From CAWBAT01 sp963810905 (lineage in GTDB: Bacteria; Acidobacteriota; Terriglobia; Versatilivoradales; Versatilivoraceae), in the NCBI GenBank assembly GCA_963810905.1, contig CAWEPG010000004.1, positions 1-64,000 of the forward strand: DNA of 64,000 bases, given 5' to 3'. Of the stretch, positions 26,607 through 36,296 are shown one piece after another. Each line of letters opens with the position of its first letter. The first letter of the stretch is position 1. Under the pieces are notes generated by a model. That model ran no database searches and was not told the origin of the DNA. It worked only from the letters and a program-made list of their open reading frames with translations. A program made the translations under genes and the position numbers.

Positions 26607-28009
26607 CTATAACGGCAAGCGCACTTGAAACATGGTTCGGCCAGGGACTGACTCAACGCGGATCGATCCCTTATGGTTCCGAATGATACGTTGAACGATA
26701 TCGAGTCCCAGTCCGGTTCCTTCGCCAACAGGCTTGGTGGTGAAGAACGGATCGAATATGCGGTTTTTGACGTCCGCGGGAATTCCTGCTCCGTTATCAA
26801 CAAACTCGACGAAAATTCCGTCAGGCTCAACGCAAGTTCTGATGTGGAGCAGTTTAGGCTGGCCCGCTGGAAGGTTTTCCATCGCATGGATCGCATTGTC
26901 GATGAGATTGGTCCAAATCTGGTTCAGTGCGCTGCCATTCGCTCGGATGCGTGGCAGGTTTTGAGCAAACTGACGCGATACCTCAATGCCATGCTTGAGC
27001 TGGTGTTGAAACATGCGCAGCGTCACATCGATACCCTGTTCGACATCCACTTCGGCGACTGGGCTCTGGTCCATATAGGAGTAAGATTTAACGGCTTGCA
27101 CAAGATCGGACATACGGCGCGAGGCCTCTTCCAACTCTCGCGTGAGGCAGAGGATCTCGTAGTCGGCAACAAGGATGCGGAGTCCAAGCGTGAGGACTTC
27201 AGTGGAGATGAGTGAAGTAAGGGGTTGGATCTTCTCGGCAGTAACCTGGGCATCGACGAGACCGGAAGCCAGTTCGCTCGGGAGGCCTTTAGAGCTTGGA
27301 GCCAGTCGGCCAAGTCGGATTCCAGATCAGCCCGCTCCAGGGCGTCGATTGTTCCGGGCGTGGTGGCGCATTCGGTCAAGTTTCGAGTGACCTCAGACAT
27401 GATCTCGCGGGCCCGTTCGGGAAGAACATTGCCCAACATGGCGATGGCGTATTTGCGGCGCTCGGTGAGCACTTCCCGCAAGCGGGCCGACGAACGAACC
27501 GCAGCCGAGGCAGGGTTGTTGAGTTCATGAGCAAGACCGGCGGCGAGTTTACCTAAGGAGAGAAGCCGGTTCGAGCTTTCTTCCATGCGTGTGAACATGC
27601 GCGTGCGGTCGGTCATCTCAGAGACGAGCCTTTGGGCGAGTATGGGCGCACGGTAGACGAGTTCGCGATGAAGAGAGGCGTCCATGGTGCCGACCTTGGT
27701 CGGCTGCACGGCCCATCCGCGGCCTGCCGCTGTTTTCATGCGAGAGAAGGGCAGGACTCCCGTGGCCCGGCCGGCGGTGGCCACGATAATCTCGTCAAAC
27801 CCACTGGGCCGGAAATGCATCTCCCCTTCAAGAACGATAATGAAATCCTTGACCGGGTCACCTTCCCGCACCATTACGTCGCCGGGTTCGTAGCGGCGCA
27901 CTTCCAATTGACTGGCGATCCATTCGACCGCCTCCAAACTCTCCCCTTCGAAAAGCGGGAGCTGGAACAATTCTTCGGCAGTGACCCTTTCAGGAGCAGA
28001 TTGCGGCAT
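26607..28009 (-). CDS. Histidine kinase with N-terminal cyclic-nucleotide-binding domain, one frameshift
   Basis: A probable sensor kinase. The N-terminus (from ATG at 28009) reads ELFQLPLFEGESLEAVEWIA and RRYEPGDVMVREGDPVKDF, typical of a cNMP-binding domain. Then come the phospho-acceptor helix LGKLAAGLAHELNNPASAAV, and after the break the ATPase domain with the N-box LIDNAIHAM, DNGAGIP and GTGLGLDIVQRI. The frame is lost near 27276 by one missing base; restoring it joins the halves as ELASGLVDAQVTAEKIQPL and gives about 467 residues. It lies 10 bases downstream of the response regulator-reductase, a known gene pairing. Confidence 0.88.
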
Positions 28010-28019
28010 GAGATTCTCT

Positions 28020-29678
28020 CTATCGATTGCGCATGTATTGGCGGACAAAATAAAGCACGATGGAGCCTTCCCCCACGCTATTGGCGACGCGGCGGATGGC
28101 TCCATCCCGGACGTCACCGACGGCGAAGACGCCGGGCACACTGGTTTCGAGCAAATAGGGATCGCGAGCGAGGTTCCAGCCAGCAGGGCGCTTGCCGCCA
28201 TTCAATAGATTGGGGCCGGTCACGAGGAAGCCCTTGCTGTCGCGGCACACGACGCCATCCAACCACTGCGTGTGCGGCTCGGCGCCGATAAAGATGAAGA
28301 GTGCCGCCGCGGGAAGCTTTTCGGTGCTCTGGGTATCGTAATGACGGACAGTGATTTCTTCGAGACGATCTCCGCCGCAGACTTCAACCACTTCCGAGTT
28401 GGGGATGACCGAGATATTCGGGATGGTGTTGATCCGCTCGACGAGGTAGTGAGACATCGATTTCGACAAGGAGTCGCCTCGAACGATCATCTTAATGGAA
28501 CGGGCAACTTCGGAAAAATGGACAGCTGCCTGCCCGGCGGAGTTGGCGCCACCGACGATGTAAACGTCCTCGTCTTTGCAGGACGAGGATTCAGTGATGG
28601 CGGCACCATAGTAAATACCTGCGCCGGTGAGCCGGTCCATGCCGGGAACGTCCAGTCGCCGCCACTGGACTCCGGCGGCGATGACGACGCTGTGCGCCGC
28701 GAGTTCCTGACCGTTGGATAGCTTGATGACGCGATATTCCCCTTCAATGAGGAGACCCACGGCATCGGCGGGTGCGAGGACTTCTGTTCCGAACCGGCGC
28801 ACCTGCGCAACGCCGCGGCGGGCGAGATCGGCGCCGCTGAGGCCGGAGGGAAACCCCAAATAGTTTTCGATGCGCGAACTAAGGCCGGCCTGACCGCCCG
28901 CGGCTTCGCGCTCTACGAGAACCGTTTTCAACCCCTCGGTGCTGCAGTACAGAGCGCAAGCCAGTCCGGCGGGTCCCGCTCCGACCACAATGACATCATA
29001 AAAACGGCGGCTGGGGGTCGAGACGAGCCCCAGTTTTTCGGCTACCTGCAATAGCTCGGGGCGTTCCAGGATAGAGCCATCCGGGAAAATGACGACCGGC
29101 AAGGCCGCTGTCTTTTCGCCAAGAGCCGCCTGGATCCGGGGATCGGAAATGCCATCGGGCTCGATCCAGCGATAGGGAATCTGGCTCTTGGCGAGGAAAT
29201 CCTTCAGTCGGTGTGTTTCTGGCGCCCAACGGCTGCCGACGATGTAAGCTCCGTCGAACGATTCATGATGGCCTGCCTGCCAGTCTTCGAGTTGGTCGGA
29301 AAGTACCGGGTAAAGGTTTCGCTCCGGTGGTTCCCAGGGTTTCATCAGGTAGTGATTGAGCTTGACCTTGTTGATCGCGTCGATGGCCGCTGCGGAGTCA
29401 GCATAGGCGGTGAGCAACACGCGGCGGGCTTCCGGTTGCAACGTGATGACTTCTTGGAGAAACTCGGTACCGCTCATATGCGGCATACGCTGATCCACCA
29501 GGAAGAGCGCGACACGGTCACCGCGCGACGTTAGTTGACGGACGATACCGATCCCCTTCTGTCCCGAATCGACGGCGATGATGCGATAGTTCGGAGAAAA
29601 CTTTCCCTTGAGATCGCGCTCCACCGCATGCAGCACGGAGAGGTCATCGTCAATCGCTAGAATATAGGGCTTTTTCAT
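28020..29678 (-). CDS. Response regulator fused to thioredoxin reductase-like flavoprotein
   Basis: A 552-residue fusion. Residues 1-125 form a receiver domain with the acidic pocket IDDDLS, phospho-acceptor Asp62 in LVDQRMP and Lys in LMKPWEP. Residues 140-215 form a glutaredoxin/thioredoxin-like region without a CxxC. Residues 225-552 form an FAD/NAD(P)H oxidoreductase with VIVVGAGPAGLACALY, the second nucleotide site YIVGGANSAGQAAVHF and GVFAVGDVRDGAIRRVA. The redox-active CxxC of true thioredoxin reductases (CATC) is absent; the position reads AAITESSSC. The neighbouring kinase is its likely phosphodonor. It could report cellular redox state to the two-component system. Confidence 0.93.
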   Translation of the reverse strand: MKKPYILAIDDDLSVLHAVERDLKGKFSPNYRIIAVDSGQKGIGIVRQLTSRGDRVALFLVDQRMPHMSGTEFLQEVITLQPEARRVLLTAYADSAAAIDAINKVKLNHYLMKPWEPPERNLYPVLSDQLEDWQAGHHESFDGAYIVGSRWAPETHRLKDFLAKSQIPYRWIEPDGISDPRIQAALGEKTAALPVVIFPDGSILERPELLQVAEKLGLVSTPSRRFYDVIVVGAGPAGLACALYCSTEGLKTVLVEREAAGGQAGLSSRIENYLGFPSGLSGADLARRGVAQVRRFGTEVLAPADAVGLLIEGEYRVIKLSNGQELAAHSVVIAAGVQWRRLDVPGMDRLTGAGIYYGAAITESSSCKDEDVYIVGGANSAGQAAVHFSEVARSIKMIVRGDSLSKSMSHYLVERINTIPNISVIPNSEVVEVCGGDRLEEITVRHYDTQSTEKLPAAALFIFIGAEPHTQWLDGVVCRDSKGFLVTGPNLLNGGKRPAGWNLARDPYLLETSVPGVFAVGDVRDGAIRRVANSVGEGSIVLYFVRQYMRNR

Positions 29679-30276
29679 TATTTCATTCCCGGAGCCTGCT
29701 CAGTCGCCCCCAGAGAGTGCCAGGTCATTTCATGAGGTCCAGTGGACGGAGCTAAATTTCGGCTCTCAAACCGAGCGATGTGCCAAAAACTCAAATACCG
29801 CCGGAGGATGGCGCCGGGTCTCATTGATTGGCCTGCCTTTGCCATTGTCTTGGAATACAACTTCTTTCTGAATTTTTGAGCGCGCACAAGCCCAAAAGCT
29901 TTACTATAACATGCAATTCAAAGGCAGTTCGATTACCTTCAGAGGTCTATTTTCTTGCAACCAGGGCGAAATTGATTATTGGCCTTTTGATTTCCAGTCC
30001 AGAATTCCATATCTCGGGGGCATGTGTCCGCTTTTGAGAACAAACGGTTTTTCTTACACTACCCAAACTTCCTCAATGGTCTGAAAGTTCAGTTGAGGTG
30101 GTGCATGAGGAGACAAGGCAGAGAGAAGCTGGCCAAGAAAAAATATTCCGACAGTTGCCGCAGATGAATTTTGGTCTTGACATGAGTTTTTTGAGAACCA
30201 TAAACTTTGCTATTCCGCTTTTTCGTGAAATTCGGCCGTGGTCGGCGGCCGCGGTTCCTCAAGGTCAAGGTACACC
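29679..30276. other. Divergent intergenic region without a recognisable gene
   Basis: 598 bases between the minus-strand reductase fusion and the plus-strand monooxygenase. The frames here (60-69 codons) lack ribosome binding sites. It should contain promoters in both directions. Confidence 0.4.
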
Positions 30277-31521
30277 ATGAACCCTGTGGCTTCCGAACCC
30301 GAAAATGTTGCCGATACTCATCAAACTGCCTGCTGCGTTGTCGGAGGTGGACCGGCGGGGATGGTGTTGGCTCTGTTGTTGGCCCGCAAAGGCGTGCCGG
30401 TCACGCTGCTCGAAATGCACCACGACTTCGACCGGGATTTCCGGGGCGACACGATCCACCCCGCGACACTCGAAGCTCTCGACCAACTCGGTCTAGCCGA
30501 ACGATTATTGCAACTCCCTCACGGCAAACTGGAGGCCTTGCAGTTCTCCTCCAAGGGGACGATGACCACCATTGCGCAATTCCGCCGGCTCAAGACGCGT
30601 TTCCCGTACATAATGATCTTGCCCCAGGCTAAGTTTCTCGACTTTCTGGCCGAGGAAGCGCGCCGATACCCTGCTTTTCGCCTGGAGTTGGGGGCCAACG
30701 TGCAAAGGTTAGTTCAGGAAGACGGCGTGACCCGAGGCGTCCGCTACCAGGGAAAAGACAGCGTCTGCCACGAAGTGCGTGCTTTCCTGACCGTGGGTGC
30801 AGATGGGCGTTTTTCCAAGATCCGCGGTCTCTGCGGCGCCGTTCCGGTCAAGGCGTCGCCGCCGATGGATGTCCTTTGGTTTCGGCTGCCGCGGCGACCG
30901 GGCGACCCACGCGATCAGATCACGTTTTACATCGGCGGGGGACTCTTTGTCTTCCTCCTCGACCGTGGCGCCGAATGGCAGGTCGGTTACGGTCTGACAA
31001 AAGGGAAGTTCGCCGAGACGAAGGCCGCCGGTCTGGACTCACTCCGAGCAAACCTGATTCGTCAAGTCCCCTGGGTGGCCGACCGGGCCGAGTTCCTCCA
31101 AGACTGGAAGCAGATCGTGGTGTTATCCGTCGAATCGAGCCGGGTGGCGACCTGGCACCAACCGGGGCTGCTGCTGATCGGGGATGCAGCCCATGTCATG
31201 TCTCCGGTCGGCGGCGTGGGGATCAATTATGCGATCCAGGACGCCATTGAGGCGGCCAATGTGCTGGTAATCCCGTTGCGAACCGGACAGGTTACCGAGG
31301 CCCATTTGGCCGAGGTCCAGAAACGCCGCGAACCTGCGGTGAAGGTGATCCAGAAGTTTCAGGGTCTGGTCCAGGATCGCGTGGTGAAGACGGCGCTCGA
31401 CTCGCACCGGCCATTTCAGCTTCCTCGGGTGGCCCGCATCGCGCTCAAGATTCCGATATTGCGCGATCTACCTGCCAGGCTGATCGCTTTCGGCATCCAC
31501 CGAGCACGCATTCAGGAATGA
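30277..31521 (+). CDS. FAD-dependent aromatic/quinone-type monooxygenase
   Basis: A 414-residue flavoprotein monooxygenase of the UbiH/PHBH family. It has the FAD fingerprint CCVVGGGPAGMVLALLLARKG near residue 18, the substrate-side DTIHPATLEALDQLGLAERL, the second FAD motif LTVGADGRFSKIR near residue 170, and the GD motif GLLLIGDAAHVMSPVGGVG near residue 305. The start ATG (30277) has AAGG just upstream; a GTG at 30238 would add residues before the fingerprint. Substrate not predictable; probably an aromatic or quinone-like compound. It is followed within 92 bases by a membrane protein, perhaps in one unit. Confidence 0.88.
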   Translation: MNPVASEPENVADTHQTACCVVGGGPAGMVLALLLARKGVPVTLLEMHHDFDRDFRGDTIHPATLEALDQLGLAERLLQLPHGKLEALQFSSKGTMTTIAQFRRLKTRFPYIMILPQAKFLDFLAEEARRYPAFRLELGANVQRLVQEDGVTRGVRYQGKDSVCHEVRAFLTVGADGRFSKIRGLCGAVPVKASPPMDVLWFRLPRRPGDPRDQITFYIGGGLFVFLLDRGAEWQVGYGLTKGKFAETKAAGLDSLRANLIRQVPWVADRAEFLQDWKQIVVLSVESSRVATWHQPGLLLIGDAAHVMSPVGGVGINYAIQDAIEAANVLVIPLRTGQVTEAHLAEVQKRREPAVKVIQKFQGLVQDRVVKTALDSHRPFQLPRVARIALKIPILRDLPARLIAFGIHRARIQE

Positions 31522-31612
31522 GCGTTCAGCGGAAAATGGCGTCGCTTGCGCCAGGGCCTTTGGTCCTTCGGAATGCTCGTCGCGGTACTCGTCGAGAACT
31601 AATGGATCGCTG

Positions 31613-32590
31613 ATGAAATCTGCTGCGCCGACCGTTCTTCCCGAAATCGCACGAAGCACGCTAAAGAGAGCGATGCGTGTTGGGCCGCCGCTGGCAGCGC
31701 TGGCTTACCCGGCACTGATCTGGGCAGGATCGACGGTTGCCCCTGCCTTTCTTGTCTTGGCGTTGGCGGTTCCTGTACTGGGCCTAGTGAGCGCGTATCA
31801 GAGCGGAAGGTCGGGCCATTTTCCCCTGACCAGGAAAGTGGCGCATACCGTTTTTGCAGCACCCGCCTTGTTCACGCTTCTTGGAGTACTGTTGGACTTT
31901 CAGACGGCGATTCCACTGAGCAGTGTCGGAGTCTGGCTAGCTTTGTGGTCAGGTCTGGCGATTGCCACATTTCGAGAGCGTCCGCGCCCATTGTCTTCAT
32001 TGTCTGCACCAAATGGAAAGCTGAGTTATGTGCACGGCATCTCGGCAGTTCCGATTGCGCTGTTTGGGTTAGTACATCTGCTCAATCATCTTGGAGCTGT
32101 GTGGAGCGGCAAGCTTCATATAGCGATGATGTCTGCCGCGCGTGTCGTTTATCGCAACCCGGTCGTGGAAACGCTGCTTCTTTCATGCCTCGCTTTTCAA
32201 CTCGCAAGCGGATTGCTGCTGGTGAGTCGAAAGCTCAGGCAAACGGCAGGATGGTTCGATACCGTTCAATCCGTGTCTGGCCTATACCTCGCAGTCTTTC
32301 TGCTTTCCCACACGACAGCTGTATTTTCCACTCGGTACCTGAGGCACATCGACACGAACTGGAATTGGCTGACGTCTTCCAGCATAATCACCGACCCATG
32401 GGGTGCGCGTCTCGGCCCGTACTACTTTCTGGCGGTGAACGCGTTTGCGGCTCACGGCGCCGGCGGAGTTCGTAAAGCGTTGTTGGGCCACAACCAGACC
32501 AAGAATATTGCCAACAAGATATTCTATGCAACTGTGTCGCTGGGAACCCTCTCGGTGGTTCTGATTCTTGCCGCGCTGATTCGCGGATAA
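31613..32590 (+). CDS. Integral membrane protein resembling succinate dehydrogenase cytochrome b subunits
   Basis: A 325-residue protein with about eight hydrophobic segments. The middle region (GLVHLLNHLGAVWSG, later ARVVYRNPVVETLLLSCLAF and LYLAVFLLSHTTAVF) matches the pattern of SdhC/FrdC-like membrane proteins, with His residues at the membrane edges that could hold heme. No quinone-site signature could be confirmed. It follows the FAD monooxygenase on the same strand. Alternatively it is one of the uncharacterised cyt-b-like proteins found in soil bacteria. Confidence 0.6.
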   Translation: MKSAAPTVLPEIARSTLKRAMRVGPPLAALAYPALIWAGSTVAPAFLVLALAVPVLGLVSAYQSGRSGHFPLTRKVAHTVFAAPALFTLLGVLLDFQTAIPLSSVGVWLALWSGLAIATFRERPRPLSSLSAPNGKLSYVHGISAVPIALFGLVHLLNHLGAVWSGKLHIAMMSAARVVYRNPVVETLLLSCLAFQLASGLLLVSRKLRQTAGWFDTVQSVSGLYLAVFLLSHTTAVFSTRYLRHIDTNWNWLTSSSIITDPWGARLGPYYFLAVNAFAAHGAGGVRKALLGHNQTKNIANKIFYATVSLGTLSVVLILAALIRG

Positions 32591-32993
32591 TTGTCCGAGA
32601 CCGAGATACTCATCATGGGTATTTCCCTGCCGAATTCTTTTGAGGTCTATTCTGGTTTGAGATTAATATTCGAACTGTAAAGAGTCATTGGTAATGGGCA
32701 AATTTGTTCCTAATCTAGCCAATAATGAAGCAATCGGTTTCCTCATTTTGGGGATCAATTCCTTTTTGAACGACCCGAAAGAGCAGCGCGGTGAATAGCG
32801 GTGTAGAACTTTATGACTCGCGGCTGGCGCAGCCATGCGTTGTTGGCATGTCTGCGGAAAGATCGAGCCGTCGGCATAAGGATCGAGTTTGCCATTGAGA
32901 ATTCTCTATTACACAGACATGTAGAAAACACATATCTGCCACCCTCGTTTGTATCACCCTTGCTTATCATTGTCACAATCTGGAGAATAAACG
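32591..32993. other. Intergenic region without a recognisable gene
   Basis: 403 bases upstream of dhaK. A 73-codon minus-strand frame at 32755-32976 has no supporting features. Nothing resembling a terminator or a DhaR site was recognised. Confidence 0.4.
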
Positions 32994-33992
32994 ATGAAGA
33001 AAATCCTCAATGAGCCTTTTGCGTATGTGGATGAAATGCTGGTTGGACTTTGCGCCGCACATCCACAATATTTCAAGCAGGTGGGACCAGACGGCCGGGT
33101 GATTGCGCGTGCGGATGGGCCTGTTAAAGGAAAGGTAGGCATTGCCACTGGAGGTGGTTCCGGTCATCTGCCGGTTTTTACGGGTTACGTCGGGAAAGGA
33201 TTAGTGGACGCTTGCGCGATTGGGGAGGTGTTCTCGTCTCCTTCGGTAGATCAAATGGCCGAGGCGATCCGAGCGGCCAATGGTGGCGCTGGCGTACTAA
33301 GGCTTTACGGGAATTACGGCGGCGACAACATGAATTTTGACATGGCCGGCGAAATGGTGGAAATGGAGGATATCCAGACCACCACGGTTCGCGTTGCCGA
33401 TGACGTGGCCAGCGCCAGCCTCCAGGAACGGTCCAAGCGGCGAGGAGTAGCAGGTCTAGTGTACTGTTACAAGATTGCAGGGGCTAAGGCCGACACCGGC
33501 GCCAACCTGCAGGAGGTCACAGCCGTCGCCCAGAAAGCCGCGCTCGCCTGCCATTCAATTGGTGTTGCCCTCACTTCTTGTACGGTCCCTGCGGTCGGGA
33601 AGCCGACTTTTCAGATCGGCGAGGATGAGATGGAAATTGGAATGGGAATTCACGGTGAGCCCGGTGTGCGGCGAGGTCCACTCAGAAAGGCCGATGCCAT
33701 CTGCGAGGAAATGCTTTCACTCCTGCTGGCTGACGTACCGCTTCGATCCGGAGACCGGATTTCGGTCTTGGTCAACAGCCTGGGCGCCACGCCTCCTGAA
33801 GAACTTTATATTGTCTATCGATATGTTTCTCAGAAGCTGGCAGCGCTCGGAGTCTCTGTGGTCATGCCCTGGGTGGGACGCTATGCAACCTCGATGGAGA
33901 TGGCGGGGCTTTCGATCACCTTCTGCAAACTGGACAACGAACTGGAAACCCTGCTGAAAGCTCCTTGCGATTCCCCCTATCTGAGAGTCTGA
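32994..33992 (+). CDS. dhaK: Dihydroxyacetone kinase subunit DhaK (or tetrulose kinase subunit)
   Basis: A 332-residue protein. GIATGGGSGHLPVFTGYVG binds the substrate, and the His in GMGIHGEPGV forms the covalent hemiaminal with the ketone. LRLYGNYGGDNMNFDMA and VADDVASA are family motifs. GGAG lies 8 bases before the ATG. DhaL follows after one base. There is no DhaM phosphoryl donor in the window, so the donor is either ATP or a remote protein; related DAK-family enzymes act on erythrulose or other four-carbon ketoses, which would fit a sugar-catabolic setting. Confidence 0.93.
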   Translation: MKKILNEPFAYVDEMLVGLCAAHPQYFKQVGPDGRVIARADGPVKGKVGIATGGGSGHLPVFTGYVGKGLVDACAIGEVFSSPSVDQMAEAIRAANGGAGVLRLYGNYGGDNMNFDMAGEMVEMEDIQTTTVRVADDVASASLQERSKRRGVAGLVYCYKIAGAKADTGANLQEVTAVAQKAALACHSIGVALTSCTVPAVGKPTFQIGEDEMEIGMGIHGEPGVRRGPLRKADAICEEMLSLLLADVPLRSGDRISVLVNSLGATPPEELYIVYRYVSQKLAALGVSVVMPWVGRYATSMEMAGLSITFCKLDNELETLLKAPCDSPYLRV

Positions 33993-33993
33993 A

Positions 33994-34602
33994 ATGGAAA
34001 ATGGATTCACTACCGATACCCTCCGCGAAGGCTTCGGCCGGATGATTGCGAAACTTGAAACTTGCGCGGATGAACTCAACGCACTCGATGCTGTGTTAGG
34101 AGACGGGGATTTGGGCGTCACGATGGTGCGGGGCGCCAAGAGCGTACAAGCAGAACTTGAGAACTTACCAGACGATGTGGGTATGGCATTCTTGAAGTGT
34201 GCCCAAGCTTTTACCAAAATCTCGGGGTCCACTCTTGGCACATTGCTGGCGACTGGTCTGATGAGCGCTGCCAAAGCCACGAAGGGACGCCGGGAGGTTC
34301 CCTGGAACGAAGTGTCTTCTCTCCTCGCCGGCGCTGGAGACTCGATGTCCAGCCGCAGTCAGGGGCAGCTGGGCGACAAAACAATTTTGGACGCCCTGGA
34401 GGCCGCGCGAGCTGCAACTGAAGGTCTGGAAGATCCCGCAGCCATGGTCAGTGCTGCCAATGAGGCGGTCGATTCTGCCCTCGAGCGTTTTCGAAATCAG
34501 GCCTCGCGCCAGGGACGGGCCCGCATTTTCGGTGACAAGAGCATCGGCCAAGACGATCCTGGAATGGTAGCTTTCAAACGTATTCTCGAAAGTCTTTTGT
34601 AA
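33994..34602 (+). CDS. dhaL: Dihydroxyacetone kinase subunit DhaL
   Basis: A 202-residue all-helical nucleotide-binding subunit. The Mg/ADP site is LNALDAVLGDGDLGVTMVRG near residue 30-50, with the key Asp residues kept. Later signature regions are GSTLGTLLATGL, DKTILDALEAARAA and a C-terminal GRARIFGDKSIGQDDPG. It starts two bases after the DhaK stop codon, so translation is coupled. Its length matches single-subunit DhaL proteins. Confidence 0.93.
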   Translation: MENGFTTDTLREGFGRMIAKLETCADELNALDAVLGDGDLGVTMVRGAKSVQAELENLPDDVGMAFLKCAQAFTKISGSTLGTLLATGLMSAAKATKGRREVPWNEVSSLLAGAGDSMSSRSQGQLGDKTILDALEAARAATEGLEDPAAMVSAANEAVDSALERFRNQASRQGRARIFGDKSIGQDDPGMVAFKRILESLL

Positions 34603-34704
34603 CTTGCCTCGGAGCCGTTGGCCTGATTCAAGGCGACATTAAAGGGGCGTCGTTTGTTGCAATGGAGATTGCCACCAGGGAGACCGGGTCACCGGTAGAA
34701 TCAG

Positions 34705-36296
34705 TTGAAAATAGCAGCTCGATTGAGACAGGCTAAAAGGCGTCGCGTCACACCAAACGGAGTCCCAAACAAGTTTGACAAGAAATCAAGCCTGGAGGTC
34801 CGATTAGCGGTCATAGATTATGCGGAATTTCCCGTAGTCGAATGGACAGCCTACTTTAGGAATGGCGGGAAGAGAAATACATCGATCCTCGAGAATATTC
34901 AACCGCTTGATACTACAGTAACACTTACAGAAATGGCATGCCCGTGGTTCTCTATTCAAAGGGATGCGGCGGCATGGACACTTATGCGTTGCAGAAGAAG
35001 CCGTTCAATCAACTTGACTCATTTAACATCTCGAATGAAGGAGGCGGCAAGACCGTAGAAACAATACCGTTCTTCAATATTCTGATGGGCAAGCACGGTA
35101 TGATCGGCGCCGTCGGATGGCCTGGGGAATGGTCAATCTCTTTCACCCGTCCAACCGATACGGCAATTTTGGTTGGAGCAGGCATGAAAAAGACGCATCT
35201 CTCACTTCGTCCAGGTGAGGAGATTCGAACTCCGCAAATCCTCTTGTTGCCATGGGTGGGGGATTCTATCGACGCTCATAACCTGTTGCGACGGCACGTC
35301 CTGAAGTACCACACGCCCCAATATGACGGGAAGCCGGTTGTTTTACCGGTCTCCCACGGGGGATGGGGCGGTATGAAGACCACCACTTGTTTGCGCCTAA
35401 TCGAGCAGATCGCGAATGAAAAGATCGGGTATGAGAACTTTTGGATGGATGCCGGATGGTACGGCGCAAATCGTTAGGTGGATGAATTTCAGGTATTCGG
35501 CAACGAGGACTGGTTTTTGCACGCGGGAAACTGGCGCGTCAATAAAGTTCCCCATCCGGATGGCTTAAGGCCGATAAGCGATGCAGCCCACGCAAAGGGT
35601 ATGAAGTTTTTGCTCTGGTTTGAAATTGAACGTGCAGTGGTTGGAACGCCGTTGACGATTAAACACCCTGAATGGTTTATTGGAGAGGTAGGGGTCAACT
35701 TTGAAGGACATGTTGATAGACCATTCGTAAAGTATCGCTTGTTTGATATGGGCAATCCAATCGCAAGACGGTATATGGTCGATTGGGTTTCTGAATTTAT
35801 TAGAAGCCAGGGCATCGATATCTTTAGGCAAGACTGTAACTTCGCCCTCAGCCCTTTTTGGTCGCTTGTGGATGCGCGCGACCGTCAAGGAATCACGGAA
35901 ATACGTTATGTGGAGGGGCTCCTCGATTTTTGGGATGAATTGCGACGGAAGCATCCGCAGCCTATCCTGGTATTACTCAGCGCGGTGACCTGGAAACGAT
36001 TGTGCGGTGGACCTAACCCGGGCAGACTATTCAGTTTCGCCGGATGCAGATCCGATTGGAAACCAGGTCAGCACGCAAGGTCTCTACGGCGGCCGCATTC
36101 GGCAGAAGTATCGAAACCTGCCCGCGATCCTACCAATTCCGCAGTGCATCCTCCCCTGGGTTAGGTTCAGCTTTTAACGTAGCTGGAACAAAGGATCAAG
36201 TAGGCAATTTTGTGAGGCCTGACTTCCGACTGGCTCCGGACCATGGTCGAGCAGCTCAAGCGGGGGCGGCAGAGGCACCGATCGTTCAGGCTATAA
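34705..36296 (+). pseudogene. Decayed alpha-galactosidase-like (GH36) gene
   Basis: Fragments of one GH36-type protein can be read across three frames. The N-terminal part holds VIDYAEFPVVEWTAYFRNGG; a missing A near 34932 (GAAAT for GAAAAT) shifts the frame before MPVVLYSKGCGGMDTYALQ. A TAG at 35475 replaces the Glu codon between GWYGANR and VDEFQVFG. Further on, a region that should carry the conserved Asn-Cys catalytic segment is deleted or scrambled near 35970-36020, with RADYSVSPDADPIGNQVS and WLRTMVEQLKRGRQRHRSF left in other frames. Neither the true start nor the C-terminus survives. It lies between dhaL and the SDR gene and is a genuine pseudogene. Confidence 0.88.
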
